Positions 1-8,360 of a stretch of DNA of 64,000 nucleotides are shown piece after piece (the first letter of the stretch is position 1; each line of letters begins with the position of its first letter). A program made the position numbers and the translations under genes. The notes beneath the pieces are model-generated. The model had not been told where the DNA came from and searched no databases. It was given only the letters and a program-made list of their open reading frames with translations. This stretch comes from Terrihabitans soli (GTDB lineage: Bacteria; Pseudomonadota; Alphaproteobacteria; Rhizobiales; Methylopilaceae). The stretch spans positions 1,268,501 to 1,332,500 of the forward strand of contig NZ_AP023361.1 of NCBI RefSeq assembly GCF_014191545.1, written 5' to 3'.

Positions 1-836
1 TGGCGCTCGGACTGGCGATCATTTTCGGCCAGATGGGCGTGATCAACATGGCGCATGGCGAGTTCATGATCCTCGGCGCCTATGTCACCTATTTCACCTC
101 TCAGTTCTTCCTGAACTATCTGCCGCCGCTGTTTCCCGGCTACTTCTTCCTCGCGATGATCCTGGCGTTCATCGCCTCCGGCGTGCTCGGAATGTTCATC
201 GAATGGGTGATGATACGTCACCTCTACAAGCGGCCGCTCGATACGCTGCTCGCCACCTGGGGCCTCAGCCTCATTCTGCAGCAGCTTTACCGTTCGTTCT
301 TCGGCGCTCGTGAAGTCGGCGTTGAATTGCCGGAATGGATGATGGGCTCGGTTGCTATCACCGATACGATTGAGGTGCAGATCAACGGCCTGTTCGTCAT
401 CAGTCTGACGCTTGCGATCACGGTCGCGGTTGCGCTGCTGATGTTCAAGTCGCGTTGGGGCAAACAGGTACGTGCCGTCGTGCAAAACCGCATCATGGCG
501 GGCGCCGTCGGCATCAACACCGAAAAGGTCGACCGTTACACCTTTGCTCTCGGCTGCGGCATCGCCGGCGTCGCGGGCTCTGCCTTCACCATGATCGGCT
601 CGACCGGTCCGACCGCAGGCCAGCTCTACATCGTCGATACATTCCTTGTGGTCGTCTTCGGCGGCGCGGCGAGCCTTCTCGGCACCATCGCCTCGGCCTT
701 CTCGATCTCGCAGGCCCAGTCGACTCTGGAGTTCTTCCTGTCGGGCTCCATGGCCAAGGTCCTTACACTGCTCAGCGTGGTCGGCATCCTGATGCTGCGC
801 CCGCAGGGTCTCTTCACCCTCAAAGTGCGCCGCTGA
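1..836 (+). CDS. urtB: Urea/short-chain amide ABC transporter permease, UrtB-like (5' partial)
   Basis: Inner-membrane permease of a LivH/UrtB-type ABC importer. The frame is open from base 3, so the gene begins before the window and 277 residues are visible. The motif GVINMAHGEF near the N-terminus is the signature of this permease family. Several hydrophobic segments follow, with GGAASLLGTIASAF in the last third. It is followed after 10 bases by the second permease and then two ATPases. The linked formamidase points to urea or amides such as formamide and acetamide rather than branched-chain amino acids. The binding protein (urtA/fmdD type) should lie upstream. Substrate is inferred from context. 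Confidence 0.88.
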   Translation, partial: ALGLAIIFGQMGVINMAHGEFMILGAYVTYFTSQFFLNYLPPLFPGYFFLAMILAFIASGVLGMFIEWVMIRHLYKRPLDTLLATWGLSLILQQLYRSFFGAREVGVELPEWMMGSVAITDTIEVQINGLFVISLTLAITVAVALLMFKSRWGKQVRAVVQNRIMAGAVGINTEKVDRYTFALGCGIAGVAGSAFTMIGSTGPTAGQLYIVDTFLVVVFGGAASLLGTIASAFSISQAQSTLEFFLSGSMAKVLTLLSVVGILMLRPQGLFTLKVRR

Positions 837-846
837 GGAAACGCAA

Positions 847-1968
847 ATGATCCTCTCTCGAAAAGAACTGATCGGTCTTACGATCCTGTCACTGCTGATC
901 CTGGCGGTGCTGCCTCTCGCACTCGATACTTTCCGGCTCAATCTTGTCGGCAAGTACCTGACCTACGCCTTCGTCGCGCTCGGCCTTGTGATGTGCTGGG
1001 GCTATGGCGGCATTCTCTCGCTGGGGCAGGGTATCTTCTTCGGTCTCGGCGGTTACTGCATGGCGATGTATCTCAAGCTCGAAGCTTCGAGCGTCGAGAA
1101 CACCAAGATCCAGTCGACCCCCGGCATCCCGGACTTCATGGACTGGAACCAGATCACGGAGCTGCCTTTCTTCTGGGAGCCCTTCCACTCACTGCCGCTG
1201 ACTCTCATCCTGGTCATCGCAGTGCCTGTGTTCTTTGCCTTCATCATCGGCTTTGCGATGTTCACCCGCCGCGTCGGTGGCACCTACTTCGCCATCATCA
1301 CGCAGGCGATCGCCGCCATCCTGACCATCCTGATCGTCGGTCAGCAGGGCTATATCGGCGGTATTAACGGCATCACCGATCTTCGCACGCTGCACGGCTG
1401 GGATATCCGCACGGACGATGCGAAACTGATCCTCTACTTCGTCAATGCGCTGCTGCTCATCGGCTGCCTGCTCATTGCCTTCTTCGTGAAGCATTCGAAG
1501 CTCGGGCGCATCCTCGTCGCCATGCGCGACAAGGAAGATCGTGTCCGGTTCTCCGGCTACAACGTCTCGAGCTTCAAAATCTTCGTGTTCTGCCTGGCGG
1601 CCGGCATTTCGGCGGTCGGTGGCGCGATGTTTGCGCTGCAGGTCGGGTTCATGTCGCCGAGCTTTGTCGGCATCGTGCCCTCGATCGAGATGGTGATCTA
1701 TGCCGCGGTCGGCGGCCGGCTCTCGATCCTCGGCGCTGTCTACGGAACGCTTCTCGTCAACTGGGCCAAGACCTCGTTCTCGGAAAGCTTCCCAGAGCTC
1801 TGGCTGCTCGGCCTCGGTGGCCTGTTCATCGCCGTCGTTCTCGCCTTCCCGAACGGACTGGCCGGTATCTACACGAGCTATGTCGAGCCTTACGTGAAGC
1901 GTCTTCTGAGCAAGAAGACCGAAATCATCCCCGGCGGGACGCTCCCGCAGGGCAGCCCCGCCGAGTGA
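847..1968 (+). CDS. urtC: Urea/amide ABC transporter permease, UrtC-like
   Basis: Second permease (LivM/UrtC family, 373 residues) forming the membrane channel with the preceding UrtB-like protein. The N-terminus is hydrophobic with many membrane segments. The family signatures CWGYGGILSLGQGIFFGLGG (about residues 52-71) and YAAVGGRLSILGAVYGTLLV in the C-terminal half are visible. The start is supported by a GAGGAAA ribosome site just upstream. It sits in the operon 10 bases after urtB and 13 before urtD. Length fits the UrtC group. Confidence 0.9.
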   Translation: MILSRKELIGLTILSLLILAVLPLALDTFRLNLVGKYLTYAFVALGLVMCWGYGGILSLGQGIFFGLGGYCMAMYLKLEASSVENTKIQSTPGIPDFMDWNQITELPFFWEPFHSLPLTLILVIAVPVFFAFIIGFAMFTRRVGGTYFAIITQAIAAILTILIVGQQGYIGGINGITDLRTLHGWDIRTDDAKLILYFVNALLLIGCLLIAFFVKHSKLGRILVAMRDKEDRVRFSGYNVSSFKIFVFCLAAGISAVGGAMFALQVGFMSPSFVGIVPSIEMVIYAAVGGRLSILGAVYGTLLVNWAKTSFSESFPELWLLGLGGLFIAVVLAFPNGLAGIYTSYVEPYVKRLLSKKTEIIPGGTLPQGSPAE

Positions 1969-1981
1969 GGAGAGAACGAAT

Positions 1982-2764
1982 ATGAATCCCCCCATCAACA
2001 GCGCGGGCGTGATCTCCGATCAGATGGCTCCGGACTTTCTTCTGGCGGTCGAAGCGCTCACCGTGTCCTTCGACGGGTTCAAGGCGGTCAACGATCTGTC
2101 CTTCTATGTGGACGAGCGCGAGATCCGCGTCATCGTCGGACCGAACGGCGCCGGCAAGACGACGGTTCTCGATCTCATCTGCGGCAAGACTAAAGCGACA
2201 TCGGGTTCGATCAAGTTCCGCGGTCAGGAACTGACCCGGATGAGCGAGTCGAAGATCGTGCAGGCCGGCATCGGCCGCAAATTCCAGACGCCGTCGATCT
2301 ATGACGATCTCACTGTCTTCGAGAATCTCGAAATTTCCTACCCGAAGGGACGCTCGGTGTTCGGCGCGCTTGCCTTCAAGCGCGACGCCACGGTGCGCGA
2401 TCGCGTCTTCGAAGTCGCGGAAATGATCTTCCTCGAAAACAAGCTCAATGAGCGCGCCGAGTTCCTCTCGCACGGCCAGAAGCAGTGGCTCGAAATCGGC
2501 ATGCTGCTGATCCAGGACCCCGATCTTCTGATGCTCGACGAGCCGGTGGCCGGCATGAGCGTGTCGGAGCGCAAAAAGACCGCCGAGCTCCTCAACAAGA
2601 TCATCGCCAACCGCTCGATCATCGTCATCGAGCACGACATGAAATTCGTCGAAGACATCGCCCACAAGGTCACGGTTCTGCACCAGGGCAAGGTCCTGTC
2701 CGAAGGCAAGATGGATCATGTGAAGCACGACCCCAAAGTCGTTGAAGTTTACCTCGGACACTAG
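1982..2764 (+). CDS. urtD: Urea/amide ABC transporter ATPase, UrtD-like
   Basis: Cytoplasmic ABC ATPase (260 residues) that powers import with its UrtE partner. Walker A GPNGAGKTT is at about residues 54-62. The signature region reads LSHGQKQWLEIGMLL, the UrtD/LivG-type variant with H for G in LSGGQ. Walker B is LLMLDEP and the switch histidine is in IEHDM. A GAGGAGAGAA ribosome site precedes the ATG. A 20-residue N-terminal extension precedes the ABC core, as is common in UrtD proteins. Confidence 0.92.
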   Translation: MNPPINSAGVISDQMAPDFLLAVEALTVSFDGFKAVNDLSFYVDEREIRVIVGPNGAGKTTVLDLICGKTKATSGSIKFRGQELTRMSESKIVQAGIGRKFQTPSIYDDLTVFENLEISYPKGRSVFGALAFKRDATVRDRVFEVAEMIFLENKLNERAEFLSHGQKQWLEIGMLLIQDPDLLMLDEPVAGMSVSERKKTAELLNKIIANRSIIVIEHDMKFVEDIAHKVTVLHQGKVLSEGKMDHVKHDPKVVEVYLGH

Positions 2765-2773
2765 GAGCGGGAC

Positions 2774-3463
2774 ATGCTGAACGTTTCCAAACTTCATGTC
2801 TCTTACGGTCAGAGCGAAGTGCTGCACGGCGTGAGCTTCGATGTGAAGCCCAACGAAATCGTCGCGATCATGGGCCGCAACGGCATGGGCAAGACGACGC
2901 TCATGAAGAGCCTCATGGGTATCGTGCCGGCCAAGAGCGGCTCGGTGAAAGTCGGTACCGCTGACATCACCAATCTGAAAAGCTTCGAGCGGGTCGCTGA
3001 CGGCATGGCCTATGTCCCACAGGGGCGCATGGTGTTCTCAACCATGACGGTGAAAGAGAACATAGAGACGGGGCTGACCGTCACCGGCGAGAACCAGGTG
3101 CCCGGCGACATCTACGAACTCTTTCCGGTTCTTCTCGAAATGAAGGGCCGCCGTGCCGGCAATCTTTCGGGCGGTCAGCAGCAGCAGCTTGCGATCGCAC
3201 GCGCTCTCGCCTCGAAGCCGAAGGTTCTGCTTCTCGATGAGCCGACGGAGGGCATCCAGCCTTCGATCATCAAGGAGATGGGCCGGACGCTAAAGAAGAT
3301 TCGTGACGAGAAGGGTCTGTCGATCGTCGTGTCCGAACAGGTTCTGAGTTTCGCACTCGACATCGCCGACCGAGTGCTTGTCATCGAGAACGGAAACATC
3401 GTCCGCGAAGATCTGCGGTCCAAGATCGATGAGAAGAAAGTGGCGGCTTATTTGTCCGTCTAG
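2774..3463 (+). CDS. urtE: Urea/amide ABC transporter ATPase, UrtE-like
   Basis: Second ABC ATPase (229 residues). Walker A GRNGMGKTT is the UrtE/LivF variant. The signature LSGGQQQQLAIARAL and Walker B LLLDEPTEGIQPSII are intact, so it should hydrolyse ATP. It begins 9 bases after urtD, preceded by GGAGCGGG. It ends the transporter part of the operon; formamidase follows after 47 bases. Confidence 0.92.
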   Translation: MLNVSKLHVSYGQSEVLHGVSFDVKPNEIVAIMGRNGMGKTTLMKSLMGIVPAKSGSVKVGTADITNLKSFERVADGMAYVPQGRMVFSTMTVKENIETGLTVTGENQVPGDIYELFPVLLEMKGRRAGNLSGGQQQQLAIARALASKPKVLLLDEPTEGIQPSIIKEMGRTLKKIRDEKGLSIVVSEQVLSFALDIADRVLVIENGNIVREDLRSKIDEKKVAAYLSV

Positions 3464-3510
3464 CGAAGACGGAAAGACGGGAAAATTCTGAAAGGGAAAA
3501 GGGTGGCAAG

Positions 3511-4740
3511 ATGGCCGACACACTGATCAAGGTTGATCTCAACGGCTCCGCTTACGACAACGACAAGATTCACAATCGCTGGCATCCCGACATTCCGATC
3601 GTCGAATGGGTGGAGCCGGGCGACGACTTCATCATCGAAACGGTCGATTGGACCGGCGGTCAGATCAAGAACGACGACGATGCGTCGGACGTGCGCGATG
3701 TCGATCTCTCGCAGGTGCATTTCCTGTCGGGACCTGTCGGCGTCAAGGGTGCGGAGCCGGGCGATCTCCTCGTCGTCGATTTCCTCGATGTCGGCGCGTT
3801 TCCGGACAGCCTTTGGGGCTTCAACGGCTTCTTCTCGAAGAAGAACGGCGGCGGCTTCTTGACGGAGCATTTCCCCGAAGCCCAGAAATCGATCTGGGAC
3901 ATCAAGGGCATGTTCACGCAATCGCGCCATGTGCCCGGCGTCTCCTGGGCCGGTCTTATCCATCCGGGCCTGATCGGCTGTTTGCCGGACAAGAAGATGC
4001 TCGATATGTGGAACACGCGCGAGAAGGCGCTGTTCGACACCGATCCGGGCCGCACGCCGCCGCTTGCGGCGCTTCCTTACGCCGAAACCGCCCATATGGG
4101 CCGCATGAAGGGCGATGACGCCAAGAAGGCGGCGACCGAAGGTGCGCGCACGGTTCCGCCGCGCGAACACGGCGGCAATTGCGACATCAAGGATCTGTCG
4201 CGCGGCTCGCGCTGTTATTTCCCGGTCTATGTGAAGGGCGGCGGCCTCTCGATGGGCGACCTCCACTTCAGCCAGGGTGACGGCGAAATCACCTTCTGCG
4301 GCGCCATCGAAATGGCGGGCTGGCTGCATCTTAAGGTCGGGCTCATCAAGGGCGGGATGGCGAAGTACGGGATCAAGAATCCGATCTTCAAGCCATCGCC
4401 GATCAAACCCGATTACAAGGACCACATCATCTTCGAGGGCATCTCGGTCGATGAGGGCGGCAAGCAGCATTATCTCGACGTCCATATCGCCTATCGTCAG
4501 GCCTGTCTGAACGCGATCGAATATCTGAAAAAGTTCGGCTATTCGGGTGCTCAAGCCTATGCGATCCTGGGCACGGCACCTGTACAGGGTCACATCTCGG
4601 GTGTCGTCGACATTCCGAACGCCTGTGCGACGCTGTGGCTGCCGACGGAAATCTTCGACTTCGACATCAATCCGACCGCTGAAGGTCCGAAGAAGTTCAT
4701 CGATGGCAAGATCGACGTTCCACTGGCCAAGGATCTCTGA
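3511..4740 (+). CDS. fmdA: Formamidase (acetamidase/formamidase family)
   Basis: Hydrolyses formamide to formate and ammonia in the cytoplasm, giving the cell nitrogen from the imported amide. The 409-residue length is typical of the FmdA/AmdA family. Visible family features include the HPG segment (IHPGLIGCLPD), REHGGNCDIKDLSRGS with probable metal or active-site residues, and FSQGDGEITFCGAIEM. It lies directly after urtBCDE and before fmdB, the same grouping described in Methylophilus (fmd amide-utilisation operon). The ATG is preceded by a purine-rich stretch with AAGGGAAAAGGG. Confidence 0.93.
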   Translation: MADTLIKVDLNGSAYDNDKIHNRWHPDIPIVEWVEPGDDFIIETVDWTGGQIKNDDDASDVRDVDLSQVHFLSGPVGVKGAEPGDLLVVDFLDVGAFPDSLWGFNGFFSKKNGGGFLTEHFPEAQKSIWDIKGMFTQSRHVPGVSWAGLIHPGLIGCLPDKKMLDMWNTREKALFDTDPGRTPPLAALPYAETAHMGRMKGDDAKKAATEGARTVPPREHGGNCDIKDLSRGSRCYFPVYVKGGGLSMGDLHFSQGDGEITFCGAIEMAGWLHLKVGLIKGGMAKYGIKNPIFKPSPIKPDYKDHIIFEGISVDEGGKQHYLDVHIAYRQACLNAIEYLKKFGYSGAQAYAILGTAPVQGHISGVVDIPNACATLWLPTEIFDFDINPTAEGPKKFIDGKIDVPLAKDL

Positions 4741-4741
4741 A

Positions 4742-5077
4742 ATGCCGGTCTATGAGTACGCCTGCGCGGAGTGCGGCCCTTTCGCCGCACTCCGTCCGAT
4801 GGCCGAATATGCCGATCCGCATGACTGTCCGGAGTGTGGAACGGAAGCGCCGCGTGTCATGCTGACGGCACCGATGCTGGCGAATATGGATGCGGGACGC
4901 CGTACGGCCTTTGCCACCAATGAACGCAGCCAGCACGAGCCGAAAAGCACCAAAACGCATGGCGCCAATTGTTCGTGCTGTTCCTCCGGCTCGAAGAAAA
5001 AGGGCCGTCTCACGTGGTACGGCAAGGACGGCTCGAAGAGCTTTCCGACGAGCCGCCCCTGGATGATCTCGCACTGA
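4742..5077 (+). CDS. fmdB: FmdB-family zinc-ribbon regulatory protein
   Basis: A 111-residue FmdB protein. The N-terminal zinc ribbon MPVYEYACAECG...CPECG carries two CxxC pairs, the hallmark of the family, and is followed by a disordered region with a second cysteine cluster (CSCCSSG). FmdB is described as a regulator of the formamidase operon in Methylophilus; the mechanism is not established. The ATG starts one base after the fmdA stop, so translation is probably coupled. A longer upstream start in this frame would overlap fmdA and is not preferred. Confidence 0.88.
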   Translation: MPVYEYACAECGPFAALRPMAEYADPHDCPECGTEAPRVMLTAPMLANMDAGRRTAFATNERSQHEPKSTKTHGANCSCCSSGSKKKGRLTWYGKDGSKSFPTSRPWMISH

Positions 5078-5088
5078 GGAGAGATGTG

Positions 5089-5244
5089 ATGAGTCTTTCG
5101 CACTGGGCCATTGTCGCGCTTGTCGCAGTCGTCCTGTTCGGACGCGGCAAGATTTCGGGCGCGATGGGCGACCTCGCCGAAGGCATCAAGAGCTTCAAGC
5201 GTGGCATGCGGGAAGGCGCGGAGACGGGGGATGAGCGCGTCTGA
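5089..5244 (+). CDS. Short TatA/TatE-like protein (orphan)
   Basis: A 51-residue protein with the TatA plan: short periplasmic N-terminus with a helix-starting MSLSHW, one membrane helix IVALVAVVLF, the hinge FGRGKIS, then an amphipathic helix MGDLAEGIKSFKRGM. It lacks the long acidic tail of ordinary TatA and no tatB or tatC is adjacent. It lies 11 bases after fmdB with GAGGAGAG upstream, so it is in the formamidase operon. A GTG three bases earlier is an alternative start. Whether it joins a Tat translocase or acts alone cannot be told. Confidence 0.75.
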   Translation: MSLSHWAIVALVAVVLFGRGKISGAMGDLAEGIKSFKRGMREGAETGDERV

Positions 5245-5267
5245 ACGGGTAGAGGATGAGCGCGTCA

Positions 5268-5293
5268 GCCAAGTCGGCACATTCCGACTTGGC
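5268..5293. terminator. Hairpin between convergent tatA-like and beta-helix genes
   Basis: Perfect 10-bp stem GCCAAGTCGG (5268-5277) and CCGACTTGGC (5284-5293) with a 6-base loop, placed between two convergent genes. It probably ends transcription, but no clear T-run follows on either strand, so it is not a canonical intrinsic terminator. Confidence 0.45.
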
Positions 5294-5323
5294 GCTCAAT
5301 GTCGCCGTTCATTCGCAATGACG

Positions 5324-6268
5324 TCAGTTTTGGGAAACAGCTGGCGGCGTAAATGCGCCGTTGGTTGTATTGTCGATCAGCCTGTTGGTGCCAAAGCTCT
5401 GGATTGTTCCACCGGTTACCTGCATGCCGGTTGTGTTGGCCGTGATCGTCGAGTCACCGACCACAACGCCCGCTCCCCCTGAGGCGAAGAGGCCAAACAG
5501 ATTTCCGACGATCACAGTCTGGTCGATCATGATACGGGTTGCCGCGCCCGCGGTTTGGGCAACGAGCCCTGCATTGTCGTTACCAAAAATCAGGCTGTTA
5601 GAAACTGTTCCCCGTACCGAGCCCGAGGCCGGAGAATTTACGAAAATACCGTTGGTCGTATTCAAGATCGTCACCTGATCTATAGCAAAACGTACATTTC
5701 CTCCGGCCGCGGGCTGCAATACAACACCGCCTCCGGCCGTAGGCGCTATCCCGCTATCGGTAATTTTGCTGTTGGTCATTGTAAGTTCAGTCGTCGCGCC
5801 GGCGGGTGTCTCAACACGCACGCAGGATGCCGTGCCTGCCTTAAACTGGGTGATGGTGACATTGTCGAGATGAACCGCCGCAGCGTTGATGATCCGGACG
5901 CCGTTGAGGCCGGTATTGGCGCCCTCGATCACGAGGTTGCGGAGACTGACGACAATGCCGGCGGCGTTGACGATGATGCCGTTCGTTGCCGCAGCCAGAA
6001 TGCCGCCCCCTTCCTTGCAATCGATGGTGATCGATTTGGTGATGGTGACGGCGCCAAATCCGCCAGGATCAATACAGTTGATGATGCCGCCGGCCGCCGT
6101 TTTCGAAATGGCTCCGGCGAAGGTCTTGCAAGGCGCTGTGCGGCTGCACGGGTTCACATCATCGCCGACACCGGACACCCAAGTGCGTGTCGCCTGAGCG
6201 GAAGCCGGCGAGCCGGCAATCGCAAAAAATCCGAAAATCATTATAAGAGACAATATGATACGCTTCAT
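5324..6268 (-). CDS. Secreted right-handed beta-helix repeat protein
   Basis: A 314-residue exported protein of unknown function. A Sec signal peptide (MKRIILSLIMIFGFFAIAG, cleavage after ASAQA) is followed by a paired-cysteine segment (NPCSRTAPCKTFAGAI) and then repeated beta-strand/turn units rich in N, G, T and V. These are typical of right-handed parallel beta-helices (pectate-lyase-like fold). Similar proteins are common in Hyphomicrobiales. No catalytic signature is obvious. Its AT-richer, Asn/Thr/Ile-rich composition differs from neighbours, and an AT-rich stretch (TATATATACATC) lies upstream. Single-gene unit, convergent with the fmd operon. Confidence 0.85.
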   Translation of the reverse strand: MKRIILSLIMIFGFFAIAGSPASAQATRTWVSGVGDDVNPCSRTAPCKTFAGAISKTAAGGIINCIDPGGFGAVTITKSITIDCKEGGGILAAATNGIIVNAAGIVVSLRNLVIEGANTGLNGVRIINAAAVHLDNVTITQFKAGTASCVRVETPAGATTELTMTNSKITDSGIAPTAGGGVVLQPAAGGNVRFAIDQVTILNTTNGIFVNSPASGSVRGTVSNSLIFGNDNAGLVAQTAGAATRIMIDQTVIVGNLFGLFASGGAGVVVGDSTITANTTGMQVTGGTIQSFGTNRLIDNTTNGAFTPPAVSQN

Positions 6269-6497
6269 CGCGTGCCCCCCTTGTCCGCTGCGGTCACTCT
6301 TCGTTAGATTGTAGATGTTATATATACATCTAAAAAGAGCATAGACGCTGGCGAGGCGATGCGGGGCGAACTCATTAACCGGGGCGTGCTAACAACGCGG
6401 TGGCCGCCTTCCTTTCGCGGCGCTGGAATTGGGGCAATGGGATTTCTTGCGCTTTGGCTGCGCAGCCTGACGGATCAGGCTCATTTCGTGCGGCGCA

Positions 6498-7688
6498 ATG
6501 GCTGAGAGCGCGAAGGTTCCGGGTATCGTGATCCTGGGCGGAGCCCATGGTGCGATCGCAATGGGGCGCTGCCTGCGCGGCCGCGGCATTCCCGTCTGGC
6601 AGATCACCGACGAGACGCGTGTCCCCAGCTTCTCGCGTTACATTCTCAAAAGCCTGCGCTGGTCTGGAGCCGAAGATCCCGCGGCTCTCCAATATCTTTT
6701 GGATCTTGCGAATGAGAGCGGCCTCAACGGCTATGTCCTGCTCGGGGCGGGCGATGCGGAGGTCAAACTGATCTCGCAGAATTTCGAAGCTCTGTCGCGT
6801 GTGTACCGGCTGCCGACGACGCCCTGGGCGGAGCTCAGTTTCGCCTGCGACAAGGCGAAAGCTTACAGGCGCGCACAGGAACTCGGCATCGGCGTGCCTG
6901 AGATCTACAACATCACTTCGGTCCCGGCAGCCGAAGCCGCAACGCTCAATTATCCGGTCGTTCTAAAGCCGAGCATGCGCATCGCACGCAATCCGCTGAC
7001 GCTGGCGAAGGCCTGGCGGGCCGACGACCGCGAGACCTTCCTTGCTTTGTATCGGCGCGCTGCAAGCTATGTCGGCGGCGAGAATGTCGTTGTACAGGAA
7101 CTCGTGCCCGGTGGCGGTGAAACGCAGCTGTCTTACACCGGGCTCTGGAGCGGCGGGCATCCCGTTGCGGAATTTGCCGCGCGGCGGCTTCGCCAGCAGC
7201 CGGTCGAATTCGGCACCGGCACCTTTGTCGATGTCGTCGATGCACCGGACGTCATCGAACTCGGGCGCAAATTTCTCGCCTCCATCCATCACAACGGTCT
7301 GGTGGAAATCGAATTCAAGCGCGATCCGCGCTCGGGCCAGCTGAAGCTTGTCGACGTCAATCCGCGCCTTTGGACCTGGTTCGGGATCGCGGAAGCTGCG
7401 GGCGTCGATTACGGTCCGCTGCTCTACAATATCGCCACCGGCACCGAGCCGGTCATCGTGTCCGAAGCCACTTCGGGCACAGCCTGGATGTATCTGCCGC
7501 GCGATCTTGTGGCGAGCATACAGATGATGCTGAAGGGCGCGCTTTCGCCGGGGGACTATCTCGCCTCGCTCGGCAAGGTCAGAACCTGGGCGCTGTTTTC
7601 GACCGACGATCCGCTTCCGGCCCTGGTCGATATTCCGCTCGGGCTTTTGCGCGTCGCGACGAAATGGTTCTCGCTGCGCCGCAATTGA
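6498..7688 (+). CDS. ATP-grasp domain protein (carboxylate-amine ligase-like)
   Basis: 396 residues. The N-terminal region (IVILGGAHGAIAMGRCLRGRG) is a Rossmann-like pre-ATP-grasp domain. The central part has the ATP-grasp lysine strand YPVVLKPSM, and the later metal-binding strands VEIEFKRDPRSGQLKLVDVNPR supply the E and N ligands. Such enzymes join a carboxylate to an amine via an acyl phosphate; similar proteins are encoded in surface-polysaccharide loci. The substrate is not apparent. It is tail-to-tail with a formyltransferase-like gene, with adjacent stop codons. Confidence 0.8.
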   Translation: MAESAKVPGIVILGGAHGAIAMGRCLRGRGIPVWQITDETRVPSFSRYILKSLRWSGAEDPAALQYLLDLANESGLNGYVLLGAGDAEVKLISQNFEALSRVYRLPTTPWAELSFACDKAKAYRRAQELGIGVPEIYNITSVPAAEAATLNYPVVLKPSMRIARNPLTLAKAWRADDRETFLALYRRAASYVGGENVVVQELVPGGGETQLSYTGLWSGGHPVAEFAARRLRQQPVEFGTGTFVDVVDAPDVIELGRKFLASIHHNGLVEIEFKRDPRSGQLKLVDVNPRLWTWFGIAEAAGVDYGPLLYNIATGTEPVIVSEATSGTAWMYLPRDLVASIQMMLKGALSPGDYLASLGKVRTWALFSTDDPLPALVDIPLGLLRVATKWFSLRRN

Positions 7689-8276
7689 TCAGGCGGCCGG
7701 CGCTTTGATCTTCGGCGCCATCGTCACGAAGCGCTCGTCCTGAGGATCTGAGCGGCAGGTGCCGGTCTTGGCGATCTCATCGATCACCTCCGTGATCAGG
7801 CGAATGCCCATCGGGCCGAGCTCGCGCCGCCACAGGCTCGCATCGTCTTCTCCCGGCAGAACGAAGCACCAGTCCTGCGCGGCAATACCGCCGGCATCCA
7901 TCTCGTCGCTGAGATGATAGACGCTGCCGCCGGCGATCGGATCGCCGGCCTTGATCGTCCATTCGACGGCCGCGATGCCGCGCCAGCGGGGCAGGAGCGA
8001 GGGATGATAGCCGAGCGAGGCGATCTTGGCCTTGTCGAGCGGGATGAAGGCATGGGAATGCGCGCCGAGCACGACATCGAACTCGCCCGGGAGATCCTCA
8101 TGGGTGACTTTGCGGCGGCCGGTGTGCAGAACCGGGGTTAGGCCAAGCTCCACGGCGGTCTTGGCCAGGCGGTCTTCCGCATCCGGCGCCACCACATGAA
8201 TGTCATGGCCGCGAGCCTTGAGAATCTTGAGTATTTCGGCTCCGAACCAACGCGAGCCGATAAGCGCGATCCTCAT
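7689..8276 (-). CDS. Formyltransferase-fold protein (Fmt/PurN-like), altered active site
   Basis: 195 residues resembling the N-terminal hydrolase domain of methionyl-tRNA formyltransferase without its C-terminal tRNA domain. The folate-site loop HPSLLPRWRG (91-100) and DEMDAGG (catalytic Asp about 127) are clear, so it probably binds 10-formyl-tetrahydrofolate. The usual N-x-H triad start is G89-Y90-H91, so the catalytic Asn is replaced by Gly. It may formylate an amino sugar or a small metabolite, or have another activity. It is not the housekeeping Fmt. Its stop is adjacent to that of the ATP-grasp gene. Confidence 0.75.
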   Translation of the reverse strand: MRIALIGSRWFGAEILKILKARGHDIHVVAPDAEDRLAKTAVELGLTPVLHTGRRKVTHEDLPGEFDVVLGAHSHAFIPLDKAKIASLGYHPSLLPRWRGIAAVEWTIKAGDPIAGGSVYHLSDEMDAGGIAAQDWCFVLPGEDDASLWRRELGPMGIRLITEVIDEIAKTGTCRSDPQDERFVTMAPKIKAPAA

Positions 8277-8297
8277 AAGGATCCTCCGGAAAAGAAA

Positions 8298-8321
8298 GCC
8301 GCCTCACAGGGGTGAGGCGGC
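8298..8321 (-). terminator. Rho-independent terminator (minus strand)
   Basis: Perfect 10-bp stem GCCGCCTCAC / GTGAGGCGGC with loop AGGG. On the minus strand it is followed by TTTCTTTTCC. It lies 39 bases after the stop of the 8361-8783 gene and just upstream of the formyltransferase gene, so it should end the former's transcript. Confidence 0.8.
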
Positions 8322-8360
8322 CTGATTATAGGACTTGAAGGCTGCCGCGAAGCGGTAATT

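Noticed and set aside
1-3463. Branched-chain amino acid (Liv) transporter
   Set aside because: The family is shared, but linkage to formamidase and fmdB and the UrtD-type signature favour urea or amides.
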